Positions 43,923 to 54,453 of a DNA stretch of 64,000 bases are shown piece by piece. The stretch spans positions 62,001 through 126,000 of the forward strand of contig NZ_JAMRXH010000007.1 in NCBI RefSeq assembly GCF_023740735.1, read 5' to 3'. This stretch comes from Nocardia sp. CDC159 (GTDB lineage Bacteria > Actinomycetota > Actinomycetes > Mycobacteriales > Mycobacteriaceae). The notes under the pieces were generated by a model. That model had not been told where the DNA came from and ran no database searches. It saw nothing but the letters and a program-made list of their open reading frames with translations. Each line of letters starts with the position of its first letter. Positions within the stretch are counted from its first letter, which is position 1. The translations under genes were made by a program, and so were the position numbers.

Positions 43923-44876
43923 TCAGTTTGCGTGGAGGGCGGCGTTGAGTTCGATGCCGGTGCCCTTGCGGGGGACGGCTTCTACTGTGCCGGTGAGGGA
44001 GTTGCGGCGGAACAGGAGGTTGGGTTGGCCCGAGAGGGTGGCGGCCTTGGTGGTTTGGCCGTCGGGGAGGGTCAGCTTGGTGCCCGCGGTTACGTAGAGG
44101 CCTGCCTCGATGATGCAGTCGTCGCCCAGGGAGATGCCCAGGCCCGCGTTGGCGCCGAGGAGGCAGCGTTCGCCGATGGAGATGATCTGCTTGCCGCCAC
44201 CGGAGAGGGTGCCCATGATCGAGGCGCCGCCGCCGATGTCGGAGCCGTTGCCGACGACCACGCCCGCGGAGATGCGGCCCTCGACCATGGACGCGCCGAG
44301 GGTTCCGGCGTTGAAGTTGACGAAGCCCTCGTGCATGACCGTGGTGCCCTCGGCCAGGTGGGCGCCCAGGCGCACGCGGTCGGCGTCGGCGATGCGGACG
44401 CCCGCGGGCAGCACGTAGTCGACCATGCGGGGAAACTTGTCCACGCCGTAGACGGTCACCGCGCCGCGGGCGCGCAGCTTGGCCCGGACCAGCTCGAACT
44501 CCTCCACCGCGCACGGCCCGTGATTGGTCCACACGACATTGGCGAGCAGCCCGAACACGCCGTCCAGATTCGCCCCGTGCGGGCGGATCAGTCGATGCGA
44601 GAGCAGATGCAGCCGCAGGTAGACATCATGGGTGTCGGCGGGCGCGGCGGACAGGTCGGCGATGGTCGTGCGCACGGCCACCACCTCGACCCGGCGGGCC
44701 TCGTCGAAACCGACCAGCTCGGCGAAGCGGGCGTATTCCGGATCGGCCGCACTCAGCCGCTCGGTCCCGGTCTCCGCGAACTCACCCAGCTCGGGATACG
44801 GATACCAGGTGTCGAGGACCGTGCCGTTGACGGTCACCGTCGCGAGGCCGACTGCGGAAGCTCCCTGAATACTCAC
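43923..44876 (-). CDS. dapD: 2,3,4,5-tetrahydropyridine-2,6-dicarboxylate N-succinyltransferase DapD
   Basis: DapD succinylates tetrahydrodipicolinate in lysine/diaminopimelate synthesis. The 317-residue product is an actinobacterial DapD with an N-terminal domain and a left-handed beta-helix of hexapeptide repeats ([32 protein letters not shown], then [27 protein letters not shown]). The GTG at 44876 lies six bases after a TAAACT box on the minus strand. It is divergent from dapE. Confidence 0.95.
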   Translation of the reverse strand: MSIQGASAVGLATVTVNGTVLDTWYPYPELGEFAETGTERLSAADPEYARFAELVGFDEARRVEVVAVRTTIADLSAAPADTHDVYLRLHLLSHRLIRPHGANLDGVFGLLANVVWTNHGPCAVEEFELVRAKLRARGAVTVYGVDKFPRMVDYVLPAGVRIADADRVRLGAHLAEGTTVMHEGFVNFNAGTLGASMVEGRISAGVVVGNGSDIGGGASIMGTLSGGGKQIISIGERCLLGANAGLGISLGDDCIIEAGLYVTAGTKLTLPDGQTTKAATLSGQPNLLFRRNSLTGTVEAVPRKGTGIELNAALHAN

Positions 44877-44882
44877 GCGGGC

Positions 44883-44888
44883 AGTTTA
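44883..44888 (-). promoter_or_regulatory. Candidate leaderless -10 element for dapD (TAAACT)
   Basis: On the minus strand TAAACT lies six bases before the dapD GTG at 44876. Confidence 0.5.
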
Positions 44889-44971
44889 TTGCGCCTGCTC
44901 GTCCGGTGGCCTCGTGGGTCCGCACCGAACCCGCATATACCGGACACCGGGAAGTGAGGCAAACGAACAAT

Positions 44972-44977
44972 TAGGCT
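44972..44977 (+). promoter_or_regulatory. Candidate leaderless -10 element for dapE (TAGGCT)
   Basis: TAGGCT lies seven bases before the dapE GTG at 44985. Confidence 0.5.
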
Positions 44978-44984
44978 GAATGGG

Positions 44985-46085
44985 GTGACCCTCGATCTAC
45001 GCGCCGACCCCATCACCCTGACCGCCGCCCTCGTCGACATCCCCAGCGTCTCCCGCGACGAGGCGGCCATCGCCGACGCCGTCGAGCGGGCCCTGCGCGA
45101 GCAGACCGAGGGCTTCGAGGTGCTGCGGCACGGCAACACCGTGCTGGCCCGCACCAACCGCGGCCGCCCCACCCGGGTCGTGCTCGCGGGTCACCTGGAC
45201 ACCGTCCCGATCGCCGACAACGTCCCCGGCCGCTTCGTCGACGAGGACGGTGAACAGCAGCTCTACGGCTGCGGCAGCGTGGACATGAAATCCGGCGACG
45301 CGGTCTTTCTGCACCTGGCCGCCACCGTCGCCGACCCGGTCTGCGATCTGACCCTGATTTTCTACGACTGCGAAGAAATCGCCGCCGAATTCAACGGCCT
45401 CGGCAGCATCGAGCGCGAACTTCCCGAATGGCTCGACGCCGACCTCGCGATCCTCGGCGAGCCCTCCGGCGGCTGGATCGAGGCGGGCTGCCAGGGCACC
45501 CTGCGCGCCCGGCTCACGGTCGCCGGCACGCGCGCCCACACCGCACGAGCCTGGCTGGGCGACAACGCGATTCACCACCTGACCCCGATCCTGGAGCGGC
45601 TGCGCGACTATCGCGCCCGCGAAGTCGAGATCGACGGCTGCGTCTACCGCGAGGGCCTGTCGGCGGTCCAGGTCGGCGGCGGCGTCGCGGGCAATGTGGT
45701 GCCCGACGAGGCCGAGGTGGTGGTGAACTTCCGCTTCGCGCCGGACCGTTCGCTCGACGAGGCGACCGAGCATGTGCGCCAGGTCTTCGCCGGCCTGGAC
45801 GTCGGCTTCGAACGTACCGACGGCGCACCGGGCGCGCTGCCCGGCCTGTCCGCGCCCGCGGCCAAGAATCTGGTCGAGATGGTGCACACCCACGGCGGCG
45901 GCGGGGTGCGGGCCAAATACGGCTGGACCGATGTTTCGCGATTCGCCGCGCGTGGCATCCCGGCGGTGAACTTCGGACCGGGTGATCCGAACCTCGCGCA
46001 CAAGGTCGACGAGCACGTGCCGACCGCGCAGATCACCACCGTCACCCAGATCCTGCGCAGCTACCTGACCGGGGCGGGTGCGTGA
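44985..46085 (+). CDS. dapE: Succinyl-diaminopimelate desuccinylase DapE
   Basis: DapE is an M20 dizinc peptidase-family enzyme that removes succinate from N-succinyl-diaminopimelate. The 366-residue product has [12 protein letters not shown] (metal His/Asp), [32 protein letters not shown] (catalytic Glu pair) and the late ligand His in [13 protein letters not shown]. It is divergent from dapD. DapE and LysK belong to the same M20 family, which matters for the carrier cluster that lacks its own LysK. Confidence 0.95.
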   Translation: MTLDLRADPITLTAALVDIPSVSRDEAAIADAVERALREQTEGFEVLRHGNTVLARTNRGRPTRVVLAGHLDTVPIADNVPGRFVDEDGEQQLYGCGSVDMKSGDAVFLHLAATVADPVCDLTLIFYDCEEIAAEFNGLGSIERELPEWLDADLAILGEPSGGWIEAGCQGTLRARLTVAGTRAHTARAWLGDNAIHHLTPILERLRDYRAREVEIDGCVYREGLSAVQVGGGVAGNVVPDEAEVVVNFRFAPDRSLDEATEHVRQVFAGLDVGFERTDGAPGALPGLSAPAAKNLVEMVHTHGGGGVRAKYGWTDVSRFAARGIPAVNFGPGDPNLAHKVDEHVPTAQITTVTQILRSYLTGAGA

Positions 46086-46158
46086 GGCGTTGCCGAGCCG
46101 GTCCGTGTTGTTCGCCGACTGGTCGGACGGTCGTGACCGGGCAGCGGTAGCGGGTCGG

Positions 46159-46164
46159 TAGCGT
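46159..46164 (+). promoter_or_regulatory. Candidate leaderless -10 element (TAGCGT)
   Basis: TAGCGT lies six bases before the ATG at 46171. Confidence 0.45.
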
Positions 46165-46170
46165 AGCTAT

Positions 46171-46961
<791 letters not shown>

Positions 46962-46968
<7 letters not shown>

Positions 46969-47507
46969 GCTTCGCGGTATGCGTCTACTGTTCGGCGAGT
47001 ACGGATGTGCCCGAACACCTCGATCTGGCCGCCGAGGTCGGGGGCGAGATCGCCCGGCGCGGTTGGCATTTGGTGTCCGGTGGGGGCAATGTCTCGATGA
47101 TAGGCGCGGTGGCGCGCGCCGCCCGCGACGCGGGGGCCCGGACGATCGGCGTGATTCCGAAGAGTCTGGTGCACCGCGAGGTCGCCGATGTCGACGCCGA
47201 CGAATTGATCGTCGTCGACACCATGCGCGAGCGGAAGAAGGTCATGGAGGAGCGCGCCGACGCCTTCCTCACCCTGCCCGGCGGCGTCGGCACGCTGGAG
47301 GAGTTCTTCGAGGCGTGGACCGCGGGCTATCTCGACATGCATGCCAAGCCGCTGGTGGTGCTCGATCCGCACGGACACTTCGGCGGGCTGTTCGCCTGGC
47401 TCGACGAGATAAAGGGTGGCGGATTCATCGGTCAGGGCGCGCTCGACCGGGTTACCGTGGCCACAGACCTGGCGTCGGCGTTCGAGGCACTCACCCAGCC
47501 GACCTGA
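46962..47507 (+). CDS. LOG-family protein 2 (Rv1205-like)
   Basis: The 181-residue product is the short LOG form: VCVYCSAS, SGGGNVSMIGAVARAARDAG and TLPGGVGTLEEFFEAWT. M. tuberculosis Rv1205 (Log) in this neighbourhood makes cytokinins, so the same activity is likely. Start is GTG 46962 (or 46965), after a GGAGG site. Its start overlaps the end of the first LOG gene, making a coupled pair of paralogues. Confidence 0.92.
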
Positions 47508-47529
47508 ACTCGCACCTGCTGGAGGAACC

Positions 47530-49296
47530 GTGGCCGCGAACACCCGCAACGTGTCCCTGCTCGACCTCGCCCGCAGGCTGCCGGGCATGGCACTGGATGC
47601 GCCGGGAATGCTGCGCGGCGCGCTGGGCATGCTGGTGCGCCCGCACGACAGATCGTCTGTGGGACTGTACTTTCAACGCGCGGCGGAGCGGGTGCCGGAC
47701 CGGCCGTTTCTGCGGTTCTCCGGGCGCGACTACAGCTACGGTTCGGCCAATGCCGAGGTGAACCGGTACGCCGATGTGCTGACCGCGCGAGGCGTGCGGC
47801 GCGGCGATGTGGTCGGGGTGTTGATGACCAACCGGCCCGAGACGCTGTTCGTGGCGCTGGCCGCGGTGAAGCTCGGCGCGACCGCCGGATTGCTGAATCA
47901 CAATCAGCGCGAAGCTGTTCTGGCCCACAGCTTCGACTTGCTGGGCAGCGTGGTGAACGTCGTCGGCGAGGAGTGCCGGGAGGCGCTGGAGTCGCTGCCC
48001 GAACCGCCCGCCGATGTGCTGTGGTCGGGCGAACTCGCGGACCTCGCCCGCGGCGCCGACGCCTCGAATCCGCCGGTGTGCGAGGACATTCGGGCCCGCG
48101 AGCGCGCCTTCCTGATCTTCACCTCGGGTACCACCGGAATGCCCAAGGCGAGCGTGATGACGCATCTGCGCTGGACCAAGAGCATGAACGGGCTAGGGGG
48201 CCTGGGGATTCGGTTACACGGTGACGACGCGATGTACTGCTGTCTGCCGCTGTACCACAACAACGCGCTGACGGTGGCGCTGAGCGCGGTCCTGGGGGCG
48301 CGGGCCACTTTCGTACTGGGACAGAAGTTCTCGGTGTCGCGCTTCTGGGACGAGGTGGTCGACTCGCGGGCCACGGCATTCATCTACATCGGCGAGCTGT
48401 GCCGGTATCTGCTCAATCAGCCCGAGCAGCCGCAGGAGCGGCGGCACCGGGTGCGCCTGGCCGTCGGCAACGGGCTGCGCCCGGAGTTGTGGGACGAATT
48501 CCGCGAGCGCTTCCGCATCGAACGGATCGTTGAGTTCTACGGTGCCAGTGAGGCGAATATCGCCTTCATCAATGCGTTCGGAGTCGATCGCACGGCCGGA
48601 TTCGGGCCGCTGCCCTACACGGTGGTCGAATTCGACGACGCGACAGGCAAACCCGCGCGCGGTCCGGACGGGCGGCTGCGCCGGGTGCGTTCTGGGGGCG
48701 TGGGGCTGCTGCTGGCCAAGGTGACCGATCGCTCGCCATTCGACGGCTACACCGACCGGGACGCGACCGAATCGAAGCTGGTGCGCGACGCCTTCACCGA
48801 CGGGGACTGCTGGTTCGACACCGGCGATCTGGTGCGCGATCAGCATTGGCGGCACATCGCGTTCGTGGACCGGCTCGGCGACACCTTCCGATGGAAGGGG
48901 GAGAATGTCGCCACCACGCAGGTGGAGGGCGCCTTCGACGAGTCCGAGGCGGTTACCGAGGCGGTGGTCTACGGCGTCGAGATCCCCGGCGCCGATGGCA
49001 AGGCCGGGATGGCCGCGGTGACGCTGCGGCCGGGCGTCGACTTCGACGGCAAGGCCCTGGCCGCCCGGCTCTACGACCGGCTGCCCCCGTACGCGGTCCC
49101 GTTGTTCATCCGCGTGGTCGACGAGCTGGAGACCACCTCCACGTTCAAGAGCCTCAAGGGCGAGCTGCGCAAGCAGGGCTATACCCCCGACGAGAAGACC
49201 ACCCTCTACGTCCTGTCCGGTCGCGATGCGGGCTATGTGCCGTTCTACGAGAGCTACGCGGACGAGGTGGCCGCGGGGCAGGCCCCCAAGCCCTGA
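47530..49296 (+). CDS. fadD6: Long-chain acyl-CoA synthetase FadD6
   Basis: The 588-residue product belongs to the FATP/very-long-chain acyl-CoA synthetase branch. It has FLIFTSGTTGMPKASVMTHLRW, the FYGASEAN motif, DTGDLVRDQHWRHIAFVDRLGDTFRWKGENVAT and a C-terminal Lys in TFKSLKGELRKQGY. It activates fatty acids with ATP and CoA. GTG 47530 has a GGAGGA site and 22 bases separate it from the LOG gene. Same order as Rv1205-Rv1206. Confidence 0.93.
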   Translation: MAANTRNVSLLDLARRLPGMALDAPGMLRGALGMLVRPHDRSSVGLYFQRAAERVPDRPFLRFSGRDYSYGSANAEVNRYADVLTARGVRRGDVVGVLMTNRPETLFVALAAVKLGATAGLLNHNQREAVLAHSFDLLGSVVNVVGEECREALESLPEPPADVLWSGELADLARGADASNPPVCEDIRARERAFLIFTSGTTGMPKASVMTHLRWTKSMNGLGGLGIRLHGDDAMYCCLPLYHNNALTVALSAVLGARATFVLGQKFSVSRFWDEVVDSRATAFIYIGELCRYLLNQPEQPQERRHRVRLAVGNGLRPELWDEFRERFRIERIVEFYGASEANIAFINAFGVDRTAGFGPLPYTVVEFDDATGKPARGPDGRLRRVRSGGVGLLLAKVTDRSPFDGYTDRDATESKLVRDAFTDGDCWFDTGDLVRDQHWRHIAFVDRLGDTFRWKGENVATTQVEGAFDESEAVTEAVVYGVEIPGADGKAGMAAVTLRPGVDFDGKALAARLYDRLPPYAVPLFIRVVDELETTSTFKSLKGELRKQGYTPDEKTTLYVLSGRDAGYVPFYESYADEVAAGQAPKP

Positions 49297-49318
49297 CGGG
49301 CGGTAAGACAGCACTCGG

Positions 49319-49324
49319 TACAGT
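49319..49324 (+). promoter_or_regulatory. Candidate leaderless -10 element for folP2 (TACAGT)
   Basis: TACAGT lies seven bases before the ATG at 49332. Confidence 0.45.
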
Positions 49325-49331
49325 CGAGATC

Positions 49332-50210
49332 ATGAGTTCGACGCCGGTGCTGTCCACTTTGTGCGGGAAACCGGTGGCGGCGGATCGGGCGCTGGTCATG
49401 GCGATCGTGAACCGCACGCCGGACTCGTTCTACGACCGGGGGTCCACCTTCTCCGACGAGGCCGCGATGGCGGCCGTCGAGCGGGCGGTCGCCGAGGGGG
49501 CCGATCTGGTCGATATCGGCGGGGTGAAGGCCGGGCCGGGCACGGTGGTGGACGCGGCCGAGGAGGCCCGCCGGGTGGTGCCGTTCGTGGCGGCGATCCG
49601 CGAACGCCATCCGGAGCTGCTGATCAGCATCGATACCTGGCGGTCGGAGGTGGCGCGGGCGGCGGTGGCCGAGGGGGCGAATCTGATCAACGACACCTGG
49701 GCGGGGGCCGATCCGGATCTGGTCGGGGTGGCCGCCGAGTTGGGGGTGGGCATCGTGTGCAGCCACACCGGCGGGGCGCGGCCGCGGACCCGGCCGCATC
49801 GGGTGCGCTACGCCGATGTGGTGGCCGAGGTGACCGAGACCGTCGTGCGAGCCGCCGAGAGCGCGGCCGTGGCGGGGGTGGCCAAGGACTCGATTCTGAT
49901 CGATCCGACCCACGATTTCGGCAAGAACACCTACCACGGGCTGGAGTTGTTGCGGGCGGTGGACGTTCTTGTAAATACCGGGTGGCCGGTCTTGATGGCG
50001 CTGAGCAACAAGGATTTCATCGGGGAGACTCTTGGTGTCGGCCTATCCGAGCGATTGGAGGGCACATTGGCGGCAACCGCATGGTCCGCCGCGGCTGGCG
50101 CCCGGGTTTTCCGTGTCCACGAGGTTGCCGCGACCCGGCGCGTGGTGGACATGATTGCCGCGATTCAGGGCATCCGGCCCCCCGCACGAACCTTGCGAGG
50201 TCTGGTATGA
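49332..50210 (+). CDS. folP2: Dihydropteroate synthase-like protein FolP2
   Basis: The 292-residue TIM-barrel protein has MAIVNRTPDSFYDRGSTF, DLVDIGGVKAGPG, ISIDTWRS, LINDTWAG and DPTHDFGKN, a DHPS-like fold with altered pterin-loop residues. The M. tuberculosis FolP2 paralogue lies beside gpgS and is reported not to act as a normal DHPS; its role is unclear. The gpgS ATG overlaps its stop, so they are cotranslated. Confidence 0.9.
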   Translation: MSSTPVLSTLCGKPVAADRALVMAIVNRTPDSFYDRGSTFSDEAAMAAVERAVAEGADLVDIGGVKAGPGTVVDAAEEARRVVPFVAAIRERHPELLISIDTWRSEVARAAVAEGANLINDTWAGADPDLVGVAAELGVGIVCSHTGGARPRTRPHRVRYADVVAEVTETVVRAAESAAVAGVAKDSILIDPTHDFGKNTYHGLELLRAVDVLVNTGWPVLMALSNKDFIGETLGVGLSERLEGTLAATAWSAAAGARVFRVHEVAATRRVVDMIAAIQGIRPPARTLRGLV

Positions 50211-51157
50211 CAACCAACCCCGAAATTCTCGACAACATCGACGACTGGGCGATCTCCCACACCTGGGACCGCCCCGAGTGGACGGTCGACGAACTGGTCG
50301 CCGCCAAGGCCGGGCGCACGGTTTCCGTGGTGCTGCCCGCACTGAACGAGGAGCGCACCGTCGCCGACGTGGTGACCAGCATTCGGCCGCTGGTCGGCAC
50401 GCTGGTCGACGAGTTGGTCGTACTCGATTCCGGATCGTCGGATCGGACGATCGACCGGGCCCGCGCCGCCGGGGCCCGCGTGGTCACCCGCGAGCAGGCC
50501 GTCCCCGAGCTGGACCCGGTGCCCGGCAAAGGAGAGGTGCTGTGGCGCTCGCTGGCCGCCACCTCGGGTGATCTGGTGGCCTTCGTGGATTCCGATCTGA
50601 TCGATCCGGATCCGATGTTCGTGCCCAAGCTGCTGGGCCCGCTACTGACGGTCGAGGATATGCATCTGGTGAAGGCGTACTACCGCCGCCCGCTGCGCCA
50701 GGGCGAGACGGTCGACCACAACGGCGGCGGCCGCGTCACCGAGCTGGTGGCCCGCCCGCTGCTGGCCGCTTTGCGCCCCGACCTGTCGAACGTGCTGCAG
50801 CCGCTGGGTGGCGAATACGCGGGCACCCGCGAGCTACTCACCGCCGTCCCCTTCGCCCCCGGCTACGGCGTCGAAATAGGCCTGCTCCTGGACACCTACG
50901 ACCTCCTCGGCCTCCCCGCCATCGGCCAGGTCAACCTGGGCGTGCGCACCCACCGCAACCGCCCCCTCTCCGACCTCGGCGTCATGAGCCGCCAAATCGT
51001 CGGAACCATATTGGGCCGCAGCGGAATCCGCGACTCGGGCGCGGCATTGACCCAATTCCCTTTGATAGGTGATGAATTCACCGCCCTTACCACCGAGGTC
51101 TCCCTCACCGACCGCCCCCCGATGAACACCCTCCGCCCCGCCGAAGTGGCCGCCTGA
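50207..51157 (+). CDS. gpgS: Glucosyl-3-phosphoglycerate synthase GpgS
   Basis: GpgS transfers glucose from a nucleotide donor to 3-phosphoglycerate, the first step of methylglucose lipopolysaccharide. The 316-residue GT81 enzyme has VVLPALNEERTVADVV, DELVVLDSGSSDRT, the metal DSD in FVDSDLIDPDPMF and GGEYAGTRELLTAVPFAPGYGVEIG. ATG 50207 overlaps the folP2 stop. It is the last gene before a likely rearrangement point. Confidence 0.95.
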   Translation: MTTNPEILDNIDDWAISHTWDRPEWTVDELVAAKAGRTVSVVLPALNEERTVADVVTSIRPLVGTLVDELVVLDSGSSDRTIDRARAAGARVVTREQAVPELDPVPGKGEVLWRSLAATSGDLVAFVDSDLIDPDPMFVPKLLGPLLTVEDMHLVKAYYRRPLRQGETVDHNGGGRVTELVARPLLAALRPDLSNVLQPLGGEYAGTRELLTAVPFAPGYGVEIGLLLDTYDLLGLPAIGQVNLGVRTHRNRPLSDLGVMSRQIVGTILGRSGIRDSGAALTQFPLIGDEFTALTTEVSLTDRPPMNTLRPAEVAA

Positions 51158-51186
51158 CCCCGCCGCTCGCTGCGCTCGCGGCGGGG
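51158..51186. terminator. Hairpin after gpgS
   Basis: CCCCGCCGC (51158-51166) and GCGGCGGGG (51178-51186) form a perfect nine-base stem with an 11-base loop directly after the stop. Confidence 0.7.
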
Positions 51187-51192
51187 TAAATG

Positions 51193-51292
51193 GTTAGCCT
51201 CGCGGGGGCATGATTGGGTGAGCCTCGTGGCGGGGTGATTGGGTTAGCCTCGTGGCGGGGTGATTGGGTGAGCCTCGTGGCGGGGTGATTGA
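51193..51292. repeat. Four tandem copies of a 25-base repeat
   Basis: Copies start at 51193, 51218, 51243 and 51268. The consensus begins GTGAGCCTCGTGGCGGGG and ends TGATTGG; the first copy differs most. It sits between gpgS and the convergent gene at 51393, close to where gene order departs from M. tuberculosis. Confidence 0.8.
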
Positions 51293-51392
51293 GGCCGCGA
51301 ATCTTCTCGTTCCCTGTCGTTCGGCCGCCAGGCCGGACGACAGGGCCTTGCGTGTCACTCGTCGGCTGTGCGCCCGGTCCGGTTGGGGTGCA

Positions 51393-52229
51393 TTATCTTT
51401 CGTGGCGGTAGATGGGGGTGAGGAGGTCGGCTTCCAGGGGTTCGCCGGTGTTGCGGTCGTAGCGGACGCCTACTACTGCGGAGAAGGGGTGGGTGCCTGC
51501 TCGTTCGTGGAGGGTGGCCAGGCGGGTGGCGAGGAGGCGGATGGCGCCGAGGGAGCCGGGTGGGTGGAGGCCGTCTATGACCAGGACGGTGCCTCGGGTG
51601 TCGGGGCGGGGGAGGCGGGCGAGGTAGGCGATGTCGTAGGGTTCGGTGCCGCCGGGGCGGTAGACGCGGCGGGCGGCGCGGTCCTCGATGCCGCGGCGGA
51701 CGCGGCCCGCGCGGGCGACCGTGCGGCGCAGGCGGGGGTCGGCGGCGACCAGATAGCGCAGGCTGGGGGAGAGTTCGGGGCCGCCGAGGACGATGAGGCC
51801 GTCGCGGTCGAGGTCGAGCGGGCGGCCGGGCAGGAAGCGCTCCACGCCGACGGTAAATCCCAACTCGCGCAACAACTCCACCAGCCGATGCGGGGCCGCG
51901 GCGTCGGGCGCGCCGATCAGCGGCGCGGCGCGGGTGGTGCTGCGGACGTCGGGGGTGAGAATGGTCAGCGGCCCGTGCCCGAAGAACAGGCCCTCCGGCA
52001 CCGGACCTTGGGTACTGACCTGATGAATGCGGGCGCGCGAAAGCCCCGCCGCCGCACCGATTCTGGCGAAGGTCCACCCCTCGGCGTGCAATTCGCGAAT
52101 GACGGCCCGTCGAATACGCGTGAGCTCATTGATGGTCTGCTGGGCCTGAGCAACCCCTTCGGTGGCCGCTTTCAGGCGCTCGACCTTGTCCTCGATCGCG
52201 AACACCCGTGCCACCTCATCGGCTGACAT
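51393..52229 (-). CDS. Helix-turn-helix-containing protein of unknown function
   Basis: The 278-residue product begins with a coiled-coil-like segment and a predicted helix-turn-helix (residues about 35-70: RIRRAVIRELHAEGWTFARIGAAAGLSRARIHQVST, similar to sigma-like HTH). The remaining part has Rossmann-like features (LIVLGGPELSPSLRYL, VLVIDGLHPPGSLGAIRLLATRLA) with no family I recognise. It may be a regulator with an attached sensing domain. ATG 52229 is six bases after a minus-strand TAGACT box. Confidence 0.7.
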   Translation of the reverse strand: MSADEVARVFAIEDKVERLKAATEGVAQAQQTINELTRIRRAVIRELHAEGWTFARIGAAAGLSRARIHQVSTQGPVPEGLFFGHGPLTILTPDVRSTTRAAPLIGAPDAAAPHRLVELLRELGFTVGVERFLPGRPLDLDRDGLIVLGGPELSPSLRYLVAADPRLRRTVARAGRVRRGIEDRAARRVYRPGGTEPYDIAYLARLPRPDTRGTVLVIDGLHPPGSLGAIRLLATRLATLHERAGTHPFSAVVGVRYDRNTGEPLEADLLTPIYRHER

Positions 52230-52235
52230 GTGCGA

Positions 52236-52241
52236 AGTCTA
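52236..52241 (-). promoter_or_regulatory. Candidate leaderless -10 element (TAGACT)
   Basis: On the minus strand TAGACT lies six bases before the ATG at 52229. Confidence 0.5.
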
Positions 52242-52382
52242 GAGCGCTCGACAGCAGGATGTGTCCAGTCCGCTTGACGACCAACTGCCCGGGATTTTCC
52301 CGGACACAACCACGATTACCTGCGTCGATCCGTCCCAATGGCCCGAATGGACCGCATCGGGCGCCGCGGCGAACGGAAATTG

Positions 52383-52814
52383 TTATGTCGCATCGAAGTC
52401 GATCGGAGGTTTTTCGTTGCGCGCCAGCGGTTTCGGCGGCTCCGGCGGCATATAACTCGGCGGCGGCGAATATTCCGATCCGATAGACGAACTGGTCGGT
52501 TTATCAAACTTCCCCGTGAACAGCGAATCATCGCCATCGAGCAGATGTTTGGTCACCATCGACCGCGGCGTCATTCCGCGCAAATCGTTGAACGGCCGCC
52601 GTAACTCGTTGAGCTCCTCCAGCGGCTTGCGCAATTCGTCGAACTCGGGCCCCAGCTCGCTGCGCAGCTGAGTGGTCGCACCACTGGCGTAATCGCGCAC
52701 CTGCCGCAGACTCTGCGCGGTCCACCGAATCGCTCCCGGCAGCCGCTCGGGACCCAGGATCACCAACGCCGCGACCACCAGGATCACCATCTCCGGCCAG
52801 CCGATGTTGAACAC
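52383..52814 (-). CDS. tatB: Sec-independent (Tat) translocase subunit TatB
   Basis: The 143-residue product has an N-terminal TM helix (about 7-22, [13 protein letters not shown]), the hinge GPERLP at 21-26 and an amphipathic helix ([17 protein letters not shown]), then a long acidic/Pro-rich tail. It forms the receptor complex for twin-arginine substrates such as the DUF1906 protein at 2980. GTG 52814 is used. Same order as M. tuberculosis Rv1224 after htrA. Confidence 0.92.
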   Translation of the reverse strand: MFNIGWPEMVILVVAALVILGPERLPGAIRWTAQSLRQVRDYASGATTQLRSELGPEFDELRKPLEELNELRRPFNDLRGMTPRSMVTKHLLDGDDSLFTGKFDKPTSSSIGSEYSPPPSYMPPEPPKPLARNEKPPIDFDAT

Positions 52815-52868
52815 ACAGACAGGCTACCTGGGCCGACTCACACCGGCCGAGGTAGCCCGTCGGGGAAA

Positions 52869-54443
52869 TCAGTCCGATTCGAGCGTCACCGGAACGTCCA
52901 CCCGGCGGCCGTCTCGGATCAATTGGATGTTCACCGTCTCGCCGATCTGATGCGACTGGATCGCGACGGTCAGCTCGGCCTTCTCGGTGACGTCGCGGTC
53001 GCCGACCTTCACGATGATGTCGCCCTCGACGATCCCGGCCTTGGCCGCCGCGCTGCCCGCCTGGACGTCGGCGACCTGGGCGCCGCTGAGCACATCGTTC
53101 TCGACCTGCTTGGTCTTGGCGCTCACGCCCAGCTGCGCGTGATGCACCTGGCCGTCGCGGATCAACGTCTGCGCGATGCGCTGCACCAGGTCGACCGGGA
53201 TCGCGAAGCCCAGGCCCACCGAGCCGCCGCTCTCGCTGCGGATGGCGGTGTTGATGCCGATCAGCCGGCCCTCGCTGTCGACCAGCGCGCCGCCGGAGTT
53301 GCCGTGGTTGATGGCGGCGTCGGTCTGGACCGCGTCGAACGCTCCGGCCGAATCGTCACCCGCCTCGGGGGATTCCTCGATGGCGCGATGCAGGGCGCTG
53401 ACGATGCCGGAGGTGACGGTCTTGGTCAGACCCAGCGGGGAGCCGATGGCCAGGACATCGTCGCCGACCTGTACGTCCGAGGACTTACCCAGCCGGACCA
53501 CGGTCAGATTCCGGACATCGACCTTGAGCACCGCGAGGTCGGTCTTGGGATCGCGGCCGACGAGCCGGGCGGGAGCCTTGGTGCCGTCGGAGAAGGTGAT
53601 CTGGATCTTGGCGCGGCCCGTCTTGTCGTTGGCCGCCATGGAGATCACATGGTTGTTGGTGACGATATAGCCGTTGCCGTCGATCACCACGCCCGAGCCG
53701 AGTGCGCCGTTGTCGCCGACGGTTTCGCGGATCGATACCACCGAGGGCAGCACGGCGTCGGCCACCTTCTGGACCTGACCGTGCGGCTTGTCGGGCGCGC
53801 TCTCCTGCTGCAGGGTGACCTTGCGCGAGGTCAGCGCGGAGGTGGCCTCGGCGGTGAACCGCCCGATCAGCCCGCCCGCCACTCCGATGAGCAGGGCCAC
53901 GACCGCCAGGATGCCCAGCGCCTTCGGCGCGATCCGCCCGCCGAACAGCACCTCGCGCGCGCTCAGCTTGTGATCCGGGGGCAGCGGCTGGGGCCGCGGG
54001 GTGGCGATCGCGGGCGCGCCCAGCCGGGCGGCGGATTCGGGATCGCGCCAGGGATCGGCGGGCGCGGCCGGTGCGGCGGTGTCCTCGGCCGCGTCCGGAT
54101 CGCGTTGCAGCAGTTCGGTGGAGCCCTCGGGGCGGCCGAACGCCTCGGCCAGCACCGCGTCCGGCGGCCGGTTCACCAGCTCCGGGCCGTCGGTGCGCGG
54201 AGTCGGCGCGGCGGGGGTGTGCGGTGCGAAGGATCCGGCCTGCCCGCTGGGGCGACGGAACGCCCGAGCGGTGTGAGTGTCGATGTGGGGGCGATAGACC
54301 GGCCGCGGACCCAGTACGGGCGCATCCGGCGGCCTCAGGTTCCCCCTGTCGGCCGCCGAATCCGATGCGGCGTCGCGTCCGGAATCGGCCGCGGCGCGAG
54401 GGTCATCGGACGTCGATCCGGCGTTCGTGGATTCGGAGGTCAC
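52869..54443 (-). CDS. htrA: HtrA-like serine protease with PDZ domain
   Basis: The 524-residue product has a disordered Pro-rich cytoplasmic N-terminus (1-170), one TM (about 174-194), a trypsin-like domain with catalytic His265 in NNHVIS, Asp302 in KTDLAVL and Ser383 in GNSGGAL, and a C-terminal PDZ domain (about 430-515). It degrades or processes extracytoplasmic proteins under stress. It lies downstream of sigE and rseA in the same direction, with a 10-base gap to rseA, so is probably part of the SigE regulon. GTG 54443 is used. Confidence 0.94.
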   Translation of the reverse strand: MTSESTNAGSTSDDPRAAADSGRDAASDSAADRGNLRPPDAPVLGPRPVYRPHIDTHTARAFRRPSGQAGSFAPHTPAAPTPRTDGPELVNRPPDAVLAEAFGRPEGSTELLQRDPDAAEDTAAPAAPADPWRDPESAARLGAPAIATPRPQPLPPDHKLSAREVLFGGRIAPKALGILAVVALLIGVAGGLIGRFTAEATSALTSRKVTLQQESAPDKPHGQVQKVADAVLPSVVSIRETVGDNGALGSGVVIDGNGYIVTNNHVISMAANDKTGRAKIQITFSDGTKAPARLVGRDPKTDLAVLKVDVRNLTVVRLGKSSDVQVGDDVLAIGSPLGLTKTVTSGIVSALHRAIEESPEAGDDSAGAFDAVQTDAAINHGNSGGALVDSEGRLIGINTAIRSESGGSVGLGFAIPVDLVQRIAQTLIRDGQVHHAQLGVSAKTKQVENDVLSGAQVADVQAGSAAAKAGIVEGDIIVKVGDRDVTEKAELTVAIQSHQIGETVNIQLIRDGRRVDVPVTLESD

Positions 54444-54453
54444 GTGGTGAACT

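Noticed and set aside
51193..51292. CRISPR array
   Set aside because: The repeats are directly adjacent with no spacers and no cas genes are nearby; it is a simple tandem repeat.
52261..52455. 64-residue plus-strand frame between the HTH gene and tatB
   Set aside because: It overlaps the 3' end of tatB on the other strand and has no ribosome binding site, -10 box or motif.
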